A stretch of DNA of 64,000 nt from Streptomyces sp. AA1529 (GCF_000280905.1 NZ_ALAP01000008.1:1-64000); one strand, 5' to 3'. Positions 1 through 7,855 are shown, numbered from the stretch's first letter. Translations and numbers: made by a program. The notes: generated by a model from the sequence alone, not told the origin.

Positions 1-25
1 GGGCCCGCCCGATACGGTGGCGGGC

Positions 26-1204
26 ATGAGCGGCGGCGCACAGTTGATGTGGGACGAGGGTGTCACCGGCTACGACTTCGGCCGTGGCCATCCGATGGAC
101 CCGGTACGGCTTGCCCTGACGAAGCGTCTGATCGAGGCGCTGGGGGTGGAGCGCGGTCCGGAGCTCGGCGTCGCCGCGGCGAAGCCACTCGGGGAGTCCA
201 CCCTGCGACTTGTGCACCGGCCCGACTACATCGACGCCGTCCGCCGGGCCTCGCGCGATCCCGGGTCCGCCGAGGAACGGTACGGCCTGGGGACCATGGA
301 CGACCCCGCGTTCGCCGGGATGCACGAGGTCTCCGCGCTCATCGCCGGACAGTCGGTCGGTGGCGCCGAGGCCGTGTGGCAGGGCAGGGCACTGCACGCG
401 GTGAACTTCGCCGGCGGGCTGCACCACGCCATGCCGGACCGTGCGTCCGGCTTCTGCGTCTACAACGATCCCGCGCTCGCCATCGCCCGGCTGCTGGAGC
501 TCGGGGCCGAGCGGGTCGCCTACGTCGATCTGGATGTGCACCACGGGGACGGCGTCCAGGCGGCGTTCTGGGACGATCCCCGGGTACTGACGATCTCCCT
601 GCACGAGCATCCGGGCACCCTCTTCCCCGGCACTGGCTGGCCGGAGGAGTGCGGCGGCCCCGGCGCCGAGGGCAGTGCCGTGAACGTGGCGCTGCCGCCC
701 GGTACGGCGGACGCCGGCTGGCTGCGTGCCGTGCACGCGGTGGTCCCGGAACTGCTGGAGGCGTTCCAGCCGCAGCTGCTGGTCTCCCAGCACGGTGCGG
801 ACACCCACGTCGAGGATCCGCTGGCGCACCTGGCGGTCAGCGTGGACGCGCAGCGGCGCGCCGCCGAGGCCGCGCACTCCTGGGCACACACCTACGCGCA
901 GGGCCGGTGGCTGGCGACCGGCGGCGGTGGCTACGCGGTGGTGGACGTGGTGCCGCGCACCTGGACGCATCTGGTGGCGATCGCAGCCGGTGTTCCGGTC
1001 CCGGGAGAGACCGAAGTGCCCGAGGAGTGGCGGCAGGAGGTGTACGCGCGTACCGGCGGTGCCCGCGGCCCGCTGCGCATGACGGACGGGCTGGAGGCGA
1101 GCTGGCGGGACTGGAGCGAGGGGTACGACCCGGCGGACCGACTGGACCAGGCGGTGCGTGCCACCCGTCGGGCGGTGTTCCCCGCGCACGGGCTGCTGCC
1201 CTGA
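26..1204 (+). CDS. acuC: Histone deacetylase/AcuC-family metal-dependent deacetylase
   Basis: A 392-aa protein of the arginase/deacetylase superfamily. These enzymes hydrolyse acetyl-lysine or related acetyl-amides with an active-site Zn2+; bacterial AcuC deacetylates acetyl-CoA synthetase. Visible family blocks are FCVYND near residue 145, the metal and catalytic block DLDVHHGDG near 167, the SLHEHPG block, and the QHGADTH block with a later glycine-rich loop (TGGGGY). Length suits the family. ATG at 26 is preferred over GTG at 17 because a GGTGG stretch sits just upstream of it. The gene stands alone and is followed by a long gap. The class is certain; the acetylated substrate cannot be read from sequence. 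Confidence 0.9.
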   Translation: MSGGAQLMWDEGVTGYDFGRGHPMDPVRLALTKRLIEALGVERGPELGVAAAKPLGESTLRLVHRPDYIDAVRRASRDPGSAEERYGLGTMDDPAFAGMHEVSALIAGQSVGGAEAVWQGRALHAVNFAGGLHHAMPDRASGFCVYNDPALAIARLLELGAERVAYVDLDVHHGDGVQAAFWDDPRVLTISLHEHPGTLFPGTGWPEECGGPGAEGSAVNVALPPGTADAGWLRAVHAVVPELLEAFQPQLLVSQHGADTHVEDPLAHLAVSVDAQRRAAEAAHSWAHTYAQGRWLATGGGGYAVVDVVPRTWTHLVAIAAGVPVPGETEVPEEWRQEVYARTGGARGPLRMTDGLEASWRDWSEGYDPADRLDQAVRATRRAVFPAHGLLP

Positions 1205-2077
1205 GCGGCCATGTGCGGGGGACATGAGGGATGAGTGCGGGCGCGTTCGGCGGGACTCGTGCACGACGGCCGGCGACGGCCCGCGTACGGGCGCCGCACC
1301 ACGCTTCCGTCGGGCGCGCGGCGGCCGGTCGGGCCGGTCGGCCCCGGCGGCGTTGGGCCCGCAGCCGGCGCCGTGGTCCCACTCGTTCCGATGGCCACCG
1401 GCGGGGGCGGAGCCGGGGGAGGGTGAACCGTTTCCGCGCAGGCCCCGGTTGGCGGTCGGGAGGTGCGGGGTATTCGCAGTCGCGGGACGGATTCCCGGGC
1501 GTTCGCCGCTTCCGGCCGGCCGGCCTGGTGGCGGGAGAGCGGGGCCGTCGGGGGCGCCGTGCTGTCTCCTGGCCGACTCTCGGTCAAGTACGTCACATTG
1601 GCCCCACGCCTGTCGGCGTCTGAGTGCCTCGGACTAGCACTCTCGGTGGGTGAGCGTGTCGACATAGCGATGTGATTCGGGGTACGTCAGTGCGGCTTCT
1701 CCTTCGTGAGAGGGGTCGTGCTGTTCTGCAGAACCGGCGTGTGCACCCGAGGGTGTGCGCGGGGCGCGAATGCGTGCGCCGCCTTCCGGCGCCGGGCGGA
1801 GCCGATCGGCACGACGCAGCCGAAGGAGCTGCGGCCAAGGTACTCGGCGGGGCTGATGGTTCGACGTCCGGTGCAGGTCAATGGGGTTGCGGGGCGCCCG
1901 GGCCGCCAGGTGCGCAGGGGCGGTGCTCGGCGTGGAGCGGCGGGAGTCAGGGGTGGGACAGAGCGTTCCGTGCGTGCCGACGGATGACGCTGCGCAGTGC
2001 GACTACTACCGCGCGCTCACTCGCTATGTACTCAATCGAGCGTGTCTGTCACGGTAGGCGAGCGATCGCTACTCCTC
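1205..2077. other. Long intergenic region, no convincing gene
   Basis: About 870 bases between acuC and the next promoter. Open frames here are short, GC-driven and have no recognisable family. Seen in it: a 12-bp perfect palindrome GTTCTGCAGAAC at 1723-1734; a short inverted repeat GTGCACCC-GA-GGGTGTGC near 1740-1757; and three GAGTGC/GCACTC-type half-sites evenly spaced at 1622-1657 (see findings). It probably holds the distal control region of the downstream regulator or an unrecognised small RNA. I see no tRNA. Confidence 0.5.
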
Positions 2078-2107
2078 TTCACCACTTGCATCACGCGCCC
2101 CTAATCT
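2078..2107 (+). promoter_or_regulatory. Candidate promoter of the bdtA-like gene
   Basis: TTCACC at 2078-2083 and TAATCT at 2102-2107 are separated by 18 bp and fit a housekeeping-type -35/-10 pair. The predicted start near 2114 gives a leader of about 70 nt containing a small ORF with its own ribosome-binding site. Confidence 0.45.
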
Positions 2108-2121
2108 GGGGAGGAGCGCAC

Positions 2122-2184
2122 ATGCGAGCAGGAGGCACCGGAGGGGAAGCCGGCGCCCGACATGTGCGGAAGGTTCAGGTGTGA
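2122..2184 (+). CDS. Upstream leader ORF (20 codons) before the bdtA-like gene
   Basis: ATG at 2122 follows a strong GAGGAG ribosome-binding site at 2111-2116 and runs 20 codons to TGA at 2182-2184. The stop lies one base before the ATG (2186) of the next gene. That gene has only a distant GGAAGG as its own binding site, so translational coupling through this leader ORF is plausible. The peptide has no recognisable motif. It may instead be a chance frame within the leader, or an in-frame ATG at 2162 may give the main protein a short N-terminal extension. Confidence 0.35.
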   Translation: MRAGGTGGEAGARHVRKVQV

Positions 2185-2185
2185 C

Positions 2186-2395
2186 ATGGCTGCTGACGAA
2201 CGGCCGTTGAACGAGGTCGTGTTCCTGACCGTGGCGGAGGTCGCCGCGGTGATGCGAGTCTCCAAGATGACCGTGTACCGCTTGGTGCACAGCGGTCATC
2301 TGCCGGCGATCCGGGTGGGCAGGTCCTTCCGGGTACCGGAGAAGGCCGTCCACGAATACCTCGAGGATTCGTACGTGGGGGTGGAGAGCGCCTAG
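2186..2395 (+). CDS. bdtA: Excisionase-type helix-turn-helix regulator (BdtA-like)
   Basis: A 69-aa protein that is almost entirely one MerR/excisionase-type winged helix domain. LTVAEVAAVMRVSKMTVYRL forms the HTH at residues 12-31 and the PAIRVGRSFRVP wing follows. It is probably a DNA-binding developmental regulator. From memory, the Streptomyces gene in this place, near the bldN and rex loci, is SCO3328/bdtA, reported as a BldD target; I could not verify the orthology. Start ATG at 2186 gives the conserved N-terminus MAADERPLNEVVF. It is monocistronic, preceded by a leader ORF and followed by an 18-bp palindrome. Confidence 0.8.
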   Translation: MAADERPLNEVVFLTVAEVAAVMRVSKMTVYRLVHSGHLPAIRVGRSFRVPEKAVHEYLEDSYVGVESA

Positions 2396-2423
2396 CCGAA
2401 GATCGGGTGCGCGATTCACCGCT

Positions 2424-2441
2424 GCACCGGAGCTCCGGTGC
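2424..2441. other. 18-bp perfect palindrome downstream of the bdtA-like gene
   Basis: GCACCGGAGCTCCGGTGC lies 28 bases after the stop codon of the small regulator and about 140 bases before the bS22-like gene. It could form a terminator hairpin with a tight loop or serve as a dimeric protein-binding site for the next promoter. There is no T-tract. Confidence 0.4.
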
Positions 2442-2577
2442 CCCTCGATTCACGCCCATTCCCGGGTGGCGGGTAGGGTGGCCCCATGTAGGTCGTGTGG
2501 GCTCGGACGCCCCGCACCGAGTATCGAAATGAGTTCGCCCCGCGTCATGCGGGGATGATCCGTGAGCGAGGGTAGTC

Positions 2578-2676
2578 GTGGGCTCTGTCATCAAAAAGCG
2601 GCGTAAGCGGATGGCGAAGAAGAAGCACCGCAAGCTGCTGAAGCGGACGCGTGTGCAGCGTCGCAACAAGAAGTGA
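2578..2676 (+). CDS. bS22-like/AURKAIP1-COX24 domain 32-aa basic protein
   Basis: A 32-codon gene starting at GTG, beginning [18 protein letters not shown] and ending RVQRRNKK. About half the residues are Lys or Arg. This matches the tiny actinobacterial protein family with the AURKAIP1/COX24 domain, identified in mycobacterial ribosomes as bS22 near the decoding centre. It is most likely a ribosome-bound protein of the small subunit. It has its own intergenic region upstream and a strong hairpin terminator just downstream, so it is expressed as a single gene. It is easily missed by gene callers because of its size. Confidence 0.9.
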   Translation: MGSVIKKRRKRMAKKKHRKLLKRTRVQRRNKK

Positions 2677-2698
2677 GCGAGCGCACCGCACGCCACTG

Positions 2699-2739
2699 AC
2701 CGCCGCCTTTCTCTCCATGTCGGGGAGAAGGGCGGCGGT
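2699..2739 (+). terminator. Hairpin terminator after the bS22-like gene
   Basis: ACCGCCGCC at 2699-2707 pairs with GGCGGCGGT at 2731-2739, extended inward by a TTTCTC/GAGAAG pairing. A T-containing stretch follows (TCTGCTTT). It is 23 bases past the stop codon. Confidence 0.8.
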
Positions 2740-2807
2740 TCTGCTTTGGTGGCGCGGTGCGCTCGTACGGGGGCGCCGGCCGTATCGGGGGGTGTGAGGG
2801 AGGGATC

Positions 2808-3905
2808 GTGGGCAAGGTGGTGCTCGTCACCGGGGTCGCCAGACCGCTCGGTGGCCGTTTCGTACGCCGTATCCGGCACGAGCCTGAGGTGAGCCGGGTG
2901 ATCGGCGTGGACGCCCGCCCGCCCGCGCACCCGTTGGACGGTGCGGAGTTCGTGCAGGCCGACATCCGGCAGCCCGCCATCGGCAAGGTGCTGGCCGAGC
3001 ACGCTGTCGACACCGTCGTCCACATGGATGTGCACGGGGCCCCGCCGTCGCTGGGCGGCGCCGGGCGGGGAGCGGTCAAGGAGACCAATGTCATCGGCGC
3101 CATGCAACTGCTGGGCGCCTGCCAGAAGGCGCCCAGCGTCAGCCGGCTGGTGATCAAGTCGACGACGAGCGTCTACGGTTCGGCGCCGCGCGATCCGGCG
3201 GTCTTCGACGAGGCGACACCTGTCAGGGACCTGCCCAGCGGAGGGTTCGCCAAGGACGCGGTCGAGGTCGAGGGATATGTACGCGGCTTCGCGCGGCGCC
3301 GGCCGGACGTCGCGGTGACCGTGCTGCGGTTCGCCCACATCCTCGGCCCCGCTGCCGAGTCGCCGCTCGCCGCCTACTTCTCGCTGCCCGTCCTGCCCAC
3401 TGTGCTGGGCTACGACCCCAGGCTGCAGTTCGTGCACGACGACGACGTGATCGAGGTGCTGCGGCTGGCGGCCGGCGAACCGCGCCCGGGCACGCTCACC
3501 GCCGGAACGTTCAACATCGCCGGGGACGGTGTGCTGCTGCTGTCGCAGTGTGCCCGCCGGCTGGGGCGGCCGACGGCGCCGATGCTGCTGCCGGCGATCC
3601 GCTGGAGCCGGAGCGTGCTGCGCTCGGTGGGCGCGACGGACTTCTCGCCCGAACAGATCCGGCTGCTCACCCACGGGCGGGTGGTGCGGACCGCACACGC
3701 CCGCGATGTGCTCGGTTTCGCCCCGGGCCGGACGACAGCGGAGACGCTGGACGCCTTCCTGCGGGAGCAGGGCCCGGGGCTGCTGCCGCCGGAGGGCGTC
3801 GCCGGTGCGCTCGACCGGTTCGCGGCACTGCTGCCGGGCAAGTCGGGCCCGCAAGCGTGCACCGCCGCCGCGGCGGGGCAGGAGGAGGTGCGCCAGGATG
3901 GCTGA
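2808..3905 (+). CDS. NAD-dependent epimerase/dehydratase-like SDR protein
   Basis: A 365-aa extended short-chain dehydrogenase/reductase. The N-terminal VLVTGVARPLGGR is the nucleotide-binding glycine loop (a variant of GxxGxxG), followed by a Rossmann fold with D62-type acidic ends (VDARPP, ADIRQP) and the KSTTSVYG strand. The usual YxxxK pair is not obvious, so catalysis is uncertain. GTG at 2808 is chosen because a GAGGGAGG binding site lies just upstream and it starts directly at the Rossmann strand. It overlaps the acyltransferase gene by 8 bases, so the two are probably co-translated. The pairing suggests a lipid or cell-envelope role, but the substrate is unknown. Confidence 0.8.
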   Translation: MGKVVLVTGVARPLGGRFVRRIRHEPEVSRVIGVDARPPAHPLDGAEFVQADIRQPAIGKVLAEHAVDTVVHMDVHGAPPSLGGAGRGAVKETNVIGAMQLLGACQKAPSVSRLVIKSTTSVYGSAPRDPAVFDEATPVRDLPSGGFAKDAVEVEGYVRGFARRRPDVAVTVLRFAHILGPAAESPLAAYFSLPVLPTVLGYDPRLQFVHDDDVIEVLRLAAGEPRPGTLTAGTFNIAGDGVLLLSQCARRLGRPTAPMLLPAIRWSRSVLRSVGATDFSPEQIRLLTHGRVVRTAHARDVLGFAPGRTTAETLDAFLREQGPGLLPPEGVAGALDRFAALLPGKSGPQACTAAAAGQEEVRQDG

Positions 3906-5148
3906 CGCGAAGGTCATACCCTTCGACGACGACCGGGACCGCTCGCGGAGTCCGGGCTCCCCCGCCGGACGCGCCCCCGGGGACGGTGCCCGCGCGTCCC
4001 GAGCGGGACGCTCCGGAACACCTCCGTCGGGCGGCGGTGCCGGTTCCGGCGGGGATCCCGGTCCGGGCGGCGCCCGCGGCACTCGACGCGGCGGCACCGG
4101 GCGGCGCTCCCGGCTGACGGCGGTGTCCGGACAGCCCCCGGAGCCGGAGCAGGCGGAGGGCGCCGGGGAACCGCCCGGGCAGCCCGGTGCCGCGGCCGCG
4201 GGCGGCGGACCGGAGGAACCGGCCGGAGCGGGCTCGGCGGGGCGCTCCGGTCCCGCGGGCTCCACGGCGCCGCAGGAGCCGGCCGGGCTGCTGGAGCGGG
4301 TGCTCGGCACGGAGTGGGAGGCGCGGGCCGCCGAGGGTCTCGCCTTCCTGCGGCGCAGGCTCACCGGGGAGTACGAGGTCGACGACTTCGGCTTCGACGA
4401 GGAGCTGACCGACCAGGTGCTGATGACGCTGCTCCGCCCGGTCTTCGAGAAGTACTTCCGGGTGGAGGTGCGCGGGGTGGAGAACATACCCGCGGACGGT
4501 GCGGCGCTGGTGGTGGCCAACCACTCGGGCACCCTCCCGCTGGACGGGCTGATGCTCCAGGTCGCCGTGCACGACGAGCACCCGGCCGACCGGCATCTGC
4601 GGCTGCTGGGCGCGGACCTGGTGTTCGTGCTGCCGCTCGTCAACGAACTCGCGCGCAAGGCGGGGCACACGCTGGCCTGCGCGGAGGACGCGCAGACGCT
4701 GCTGGAGCGCGGCGAGGTCGTCGGGGTGATGCCGGAGGGCTTCAAGGGGCTGGGCAAGCCGTTCGCCGACCGCTACAAGCTCCAGCGGTTCGGGCGGGGC
4801 GGTTTCGTCTCGACGGCGTTGCGTGCGGGGGCGCCGATCGTGCCGTGCTCCATCGTCGGTGCCGAGGAGATCTACCCGATGGTCGGCAACTCCCGGACCC
4901 TGGCCCGGCTGTTCGGCTTCCCGTACTTCCCGCTCACGCCCACCTTCCCGTGGCTGGGTCCGCTGGGCGCGGTGCCGCTGCCGACGAAGTGGACGATCCA
5001 GTTCGGCGAGCCGGTGCCCACCGACGGCTATCCGCCGGAGGCCGCGGAGGATCCGATGCTGATGTTCAACCTCACCGACCAGGTGCGGGAGACCATTCAG
5101 CACACGCTCTACAAGCTGCTGGTGCGACGGCGGTCGGTGTTCTTCTGA
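3898..5148 (+). CDS. PlsC-like 1-acyl-glycerol-phosphate/lysophospholipid acyltransferase
   Basis: A 416-aa protein with a roughly 150-residue disordered N-terminus rich in Gly, Pro, Ala and Ser, then a PlsC/LPLAT acyltransferase domain. The acceptor motif starts NHSGTLPLDG (near residue 203), a spaced variant of the usual HX4D, and the second block is MPEGFKGLGKPF (near residue 279). Such enzymes transfer acyl chains to lysophosphatidic acid or related lipids at the cytoplasmic face of the membrane. ATG at 3898 overlaps the upstream SDR stop codon. The long disordered N-terminus is unusual against plain PlsC proteins. Confidence 0.85.
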   Translation: MADAKVIPFDDDRDRSRSPGSPAGRAPGDGARASRAGRSGTPPSGGGAGSGGDPGPGGARGTRRGGTGRRSRLTAVSGQPPEPEQAEGAGEPPGQPGAAAAGGGPEEPAGAGSAGRSGPAGSTAPQEPAGLLERVLGTEWEARAAEGLAFLRRRLTGEYEVDDFGFDEELTDQVLMTLLRPVFEKYFRVEVRGVENIPADGAALVVANHSGTLPLDGLMLQVAVHDEHPADRHLRLLGADLVFVLPLVNELARKAGHTLACAEDAQTLLERGEVVGVMPEGFKGLGKPFADRYKLQRFGRGGFVSTALRAGAPIVPCSIVGAEEIYPMVGNSRTLARLFGFPYFPLTPTFPWLGPLGAVPLPTKWTIQFGEPVPTDGYPPEAAEDPMLMFNLTDQVRETIQHTLYKLLVRRRSVFF

Positions 5149-5220
5149 GCAGCCCGGGGCGGCGTCGTGCGACTGTCCGCCCAGCGGTGTGCCGTACCCG
5201 AGCCGCGGGCCGGGGGCCGG

Positions 5221-5249
5221 TCGCGGCGGCCGGGAACCGGCCGCCGCGA
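5221..5249. terminator. Bidirectional terminator hairpin
   Basis: TCGCGGCGGCCGG (5221-5233) and CCGGCCGCCGCGA (5237-5249) form a perfect 13-bp stem with a GAA loop, between convergent genes (acyltransferase on plus, rsbN on minus). Confidence 0.8.
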
Positions 5250-5263
5250 TGTGTGCGCTGCGG

Positions 5264-6589
5264 CTATCCGCCGTCGCCGCCGAGATCGAGGCGGGGCAGC
5301 ACGTCCGGGACGAGCGGAGGCAGGGTGACCTTGGGCTCGCTGTCCGGTGAGGAGGGGCTGCCGGAGCCGGGGTCGGAATGGGACGGGCTGCCGCCCTTCC
5401 GATCGGAGTCCTCCGGCGGTTCGAGCAGATCGCCACCGAGCAACCCCTTGCCGCGCTGCTGGGAGTCGGAGGGCGAGGGCTCCTCGCCGCCGCCGTCCCG
5501 CCGCCCGTCCATGCCGTCCGCCGACGGGGAGCTGGGCTCGGCGGAGGGCTGCTCCTCGCCCGTCCGGTCACCGGTGCCCGGCTCGCGGTCGCGCGGGGCC
5601 TCGGCGCGCTCCCGGGGGAGGAGCGCGCGCAGCGGGCCCACCTCCTGGTCTATGGCGTCGAAGACCGAACTGACCTCGTCGCTCACGTCGTGGAGCTGCA
5701 CCGGCAGCCGGTCGCGCAGCTGCGTCCAGCCGGCCCGGTGGTTCTCGGCGAACGCGGACAGGGACCGGATCGGGGCCAGGTCGCCGTTCCGCTGGTAGGC
5801 GGAGCTGAGCAGCCGGTGCCCCTCGGAGGCGTCGTGCCGCATACCGGAGAGGGTCTTGCGGACCTCGGCGAGTGCCTCGTGGTCCAGGGCTCCGGAGCGG
5901 TCCCGCTCCATGAGACGGCGGGCCTCGTGCAGTCGCGTGGAGGCGTGGTCCAGCAGGAGGCCGCCGCGGTCGGCGTCGTCCCCGGCGAGGTCGAGCTGGA
6001 TGTCCTCCATCCCGCGCTTGAGACCGTAGAGCGAGTCGCCCGGCAGCGCGTCGGTGCTGGCGGCGGTGGCCGCGCCGAAGGCGCTGGCCGCGACGCCGAC
6101 GCTCAGGCCGCCGACGGCGAGTCCACGGCCGAGCCGGGACTTGGGGCGCAGCTTTCCGAGCGGCCCGAGACCGGGTGCGCGGTGTGCGCCGCTCCGGCCG
6201 CGGGAGTCGGCGCGGGCGTCGCGCTGCTCGGGGAAGTGCGCGCCGTGCGCCGCCGTCTCACCCTCTCCGAAGGCGGCCTCCATGGCGGCGATCAGCTGCG
6301 CGCGCTGGACCGTCTTGACCTCGGGGTCCAGCGTCGGCCTCGGTACCCCGCCCAGCGCGTTCGCGAGGGAGAGCAGCGACGGGTCGGAGCCGTCGGCCCG
6401 GTGGCTGTGCGGTGCGCCCGGCGGTGCTGCCGCGGTGTCACTCCCTCCTCCGGGGCCCGGCCCGGAGCGCTCTCGGGGCGGGGGGCCCTCGGGTTCCGTA
6501 TCGGCCGCCGCGCCCGTGTCACGTCCCTGTTCGTCCAGGGCCTGGGCGAAGGCGATGGCCCGTCGGCTCGTCGGCACGGATCCGATCAC
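5264..6589 (-). CDS. rsbN: RsbN-type membrane anti-sigma factor for sigma BldN
   Basis: A 441-aa protein directly downstream of the bldN sigma gene. It starts at GTG 6589 (MIGSVPTSRRA) with a GAGGAGG site 8 bases upstream. The N-terminal 90 or so residues are the predicted sigma-binding cytoplasmic part. One membrane segment lies around residues 155-185 (LAVGGLSVGVAASAFGAATA). The C-terminal half is extracytoplasmic, helical (a DUF5667-like stretch, about 190-320), and ends in a Pro/Ser/Glu-rich tail. In S. coelicolor and S. venezuelae RsbN sequesters sigma BldN and is transcribed from a sigma BldN promoter; a matching promoter is visible at 6716-6743. Strong synteny makes the call safe. Confidence 0.88.
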   Translation of the reverse strand: MIGSVPTSRRAIAFAQALDEQGRDTGAAADTEPEGPPPRERSGPGPGGGSDTAAAPPGAPHSHRADGSDPSLLSLANALGGVPRPTLDPEVKTVQRAQLIAAMEAAFGEGETAAHGAHFPEQRDARADSRGRSGAHRAPGLGPLGKLRPKSRLGRGLAVGGLSVGVAASAFGAATAASTDALPGDSLYGLKRGMEDIQLDLAGDDADRGGLLLDHASTRLHEARRLMERDRSGALDHEALAEVRKTLSGMRHDASEGHRLLSSAYQRNGDLAPIRSLSAFAENHRAGWTQLRDRLPVQLHDVSDEVSSVFDAIDQEVGPLRALLPRERAEAPRDREPGTGDRTGEEQPSAEPSSPSADGMDGRRDGGGEEPSPSDSQQRGKGLLGGDLLEPPEDSDRKGGSPSHSDPGSGSPSSPDSEPKVTLPPLVPDVLPRLDLGGDGG

Positions 6590-6715
6590 CGGCGGCACCT
6601 CCTCATCGTCTGCACGGTCGGCTCCCCACCACACCGGCACGAGTGTGGCCGACCGCGTCCGCTCAGGGTCGAGCGAGCCCCGGGCAGCCACGGCTACGGG
6701 GAGTCTGCAACCCCG

Positions 6716-6743
6716 ACAACGAGCGCAAGCCACTCGGGTTACG
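6716..6743 (-). promoter_or_regulatory. Sigma-BldN-type promoter for rsbN
   Basis: Reading on the minus strand: CGTAAC (6743-6738), a 16-bp spacer, then CGTTGT (6721-6716). The published sigma BldN consensus, as I recall it, is CGTAAC-N16-CGTTGA, so 11 of 12 positions match with exact spacing. The predicted start near 6709 gives a leader of about 120 nt to the rsbN GTG. This supports feedback of sigma BldN on its own anti-sigma factor. Confidence 0.8.
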
Positions 6744-6841
6744 GAGTCGGATGTCACGATGATGTGACCGGGGGTCCGCGCGAGGGCGACCGCGTGGCCG
6801 ACCCTCCGGCACCGGGCCCCGGCGACGCTGCGGTCGCAGCC

Positions 6842-6892
6842 CTCGGAGGCGTCTCGGAGGCGCCTTTCCGGTGCCTCCGAGACGCCTCCGAG
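6842..6892 (-). terminator. Terminator hairpin between bldN and rsbN
   Basis: A perfect 20-bp stem (6842-6861 with 6873-6892, made of the repeated element CTCGGAGGCGT) and an 11-nt loop, 16 bases after the bldN stop. It should end most bldN transcripts and explains why rsbN needs its own promoter. The rest of the 318-bp gap holds only that promoter and its leader. Confidence 0.8.
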
Positions 6893-6907
6893 CGGTCCGC
6901 CCCGGGG

Positions 6908-7810
6908 TCAGCGCGCGTCGTCGGGGAGCAGCCGGGCGAGGGTGCGCACGGCGCGGTACTGCAGGGTCTTGATGGCGCCCTCGTTCTTGCCCATCACCCG
7001 GGCCGTCTCGGCGACGGAGAGCCCCTGCAGAAATCGGAGCGTTACGCATTCCTGCTGTTGGGGGTTGAGCTTACGTACGGCTTCCAGCAGGGCGGCGTTG
7101 GAGAGCGTTTCGAGGACCGACTCCTCGGGGGACCGCTCGACCTCGTTGGCGTCGAGCATCTCGCCGGTGGTCACCTCGAGGCGGAAGCGGCTCGACTTGA
7201 AGTGGTCGGCGACCAGATTGCGGGCGATGGTCACCAGCCAGGCTCCGAAGTCGCGGCCCTGCCAGGTGAAGGTGCCGATACGGCGGAGGGCGCGCAGAAA
7301 GGTCTCGCTGGTCAGGTCCTCGGCGGTGGCCCGGCCGCCGACCCGGTAGTAGATGTAGCGGTAGACGGTGTCGCTGTACTGGTCGTACAACCTGCCGAAC
7401 GCCTCGGCTTCGCCGTCCTGGGCGCGTTCGACCAGGTCCATCATCCGGCGGCTGTCGGTGTCGGAGGCGGCGGGCCGGCGGGCGGTCGTGCCGGAGCCGC
7501 GGGCGCGCCGGCCGGTCGGGGTGGAGGTGCGGGACGTGGTCGCCGCGTTCGAGCGGGCGACCGAGGGGGATGCCGGGGACGCGGCGGAGGCGGCCGGACC
7601 GGCCGCGGTGGTCAGGGCGCGGGTGGCGCGGTGGGCGGGGGCAGGGCAGGGACCTGTGGGGACAGTTGAGGCTCCTGCGGGGACAGGTGCGGTTGGTGCG
7701 GCCAGGGCAGGGATGGCGTACGCGGTGGGGACGAACGCACGCAGTTGGTCGATGACTGTCGTGCGCAGCGTAGCCAGGCCCGAGGCGTCAACCCCGACGT
7801 GTGGGTACAC
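6908..7810 (-). CDS. bldN: Developmental ECF sigma factor BldN (pro-sigma)
   Basis: A 300-aa ECF sigma factor starting at GTG 7810 (MYPHVGVDASG). Region 2 begins near residue 123 (LVERAQDGEAEAFGRLYDQY, then DLTSETFLRALRRI) and region 4 near 240-295 (QQECVTLRFLQGLSVAETA). About 120 residues rich in Ala, Pro, Thr and Ser precede region 2. BldN is known to be made as a pro-protein with an unusual N-terminal extension that is removed by proteolysis; here the extension looks longer than the 86 residues I recall for S. coelicolor. It drives bldM and the chaplin and rodlin genes for aerial growth. A BldD-like site lies 46 bases upstream and rsbN follows. Confidence 0.93.
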   Translation of the reverse strand: MYPHVGVDASGLATLRTTVIDQLRAFVPTAYAIPALAAPTAPVPAGASTVPTGPCPAPAHRATRALTTAAGPAASAASPASPSVARSNAATTSRTSTPTGRRARGSGTTARRPAASDTDSRRMMDLVERAQDGEAEAFGRLYDQYSDTVYRYIYYRVGGRATAEDLTSETFLRALRRIGTFTWQGRDFGAWLVTIARNLVADHFKSSRFRLEVTTGEMLDANEVERSPEESVLETLSNAALLEAVRKLNPQQQECVTLRFLQGLSVAETARVMGKNEGAIKTLQYRAVRTLARLLPDDAR

Positions 7811-7855
7811 GGGACTCCCAGAGGCAGAGCTTCCATCACGTGCAGTGCGGGACCG

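Noticed and set aside
1636..1660. CIRCE (HrcA) operator
   Set aside because: Only the left arm TAGCACTC matches; the right arm fits 4 of 9 and no chaperone gene is near. Kept only as a half-site observation.
1231..1675. Several short frames in the gap after acuC
   Set aside because: Mutually overlapping, Arg/Gly-rich, no ribosome-binding sites of note and no family resemblance.
2175..4757. Very long open frame on the minus strand (860 codons)
   Set aside because: It lies antisense to the SDR and acyltransferase genes, which have clear family motifs and normal lengths. High GC creates long empty frames.
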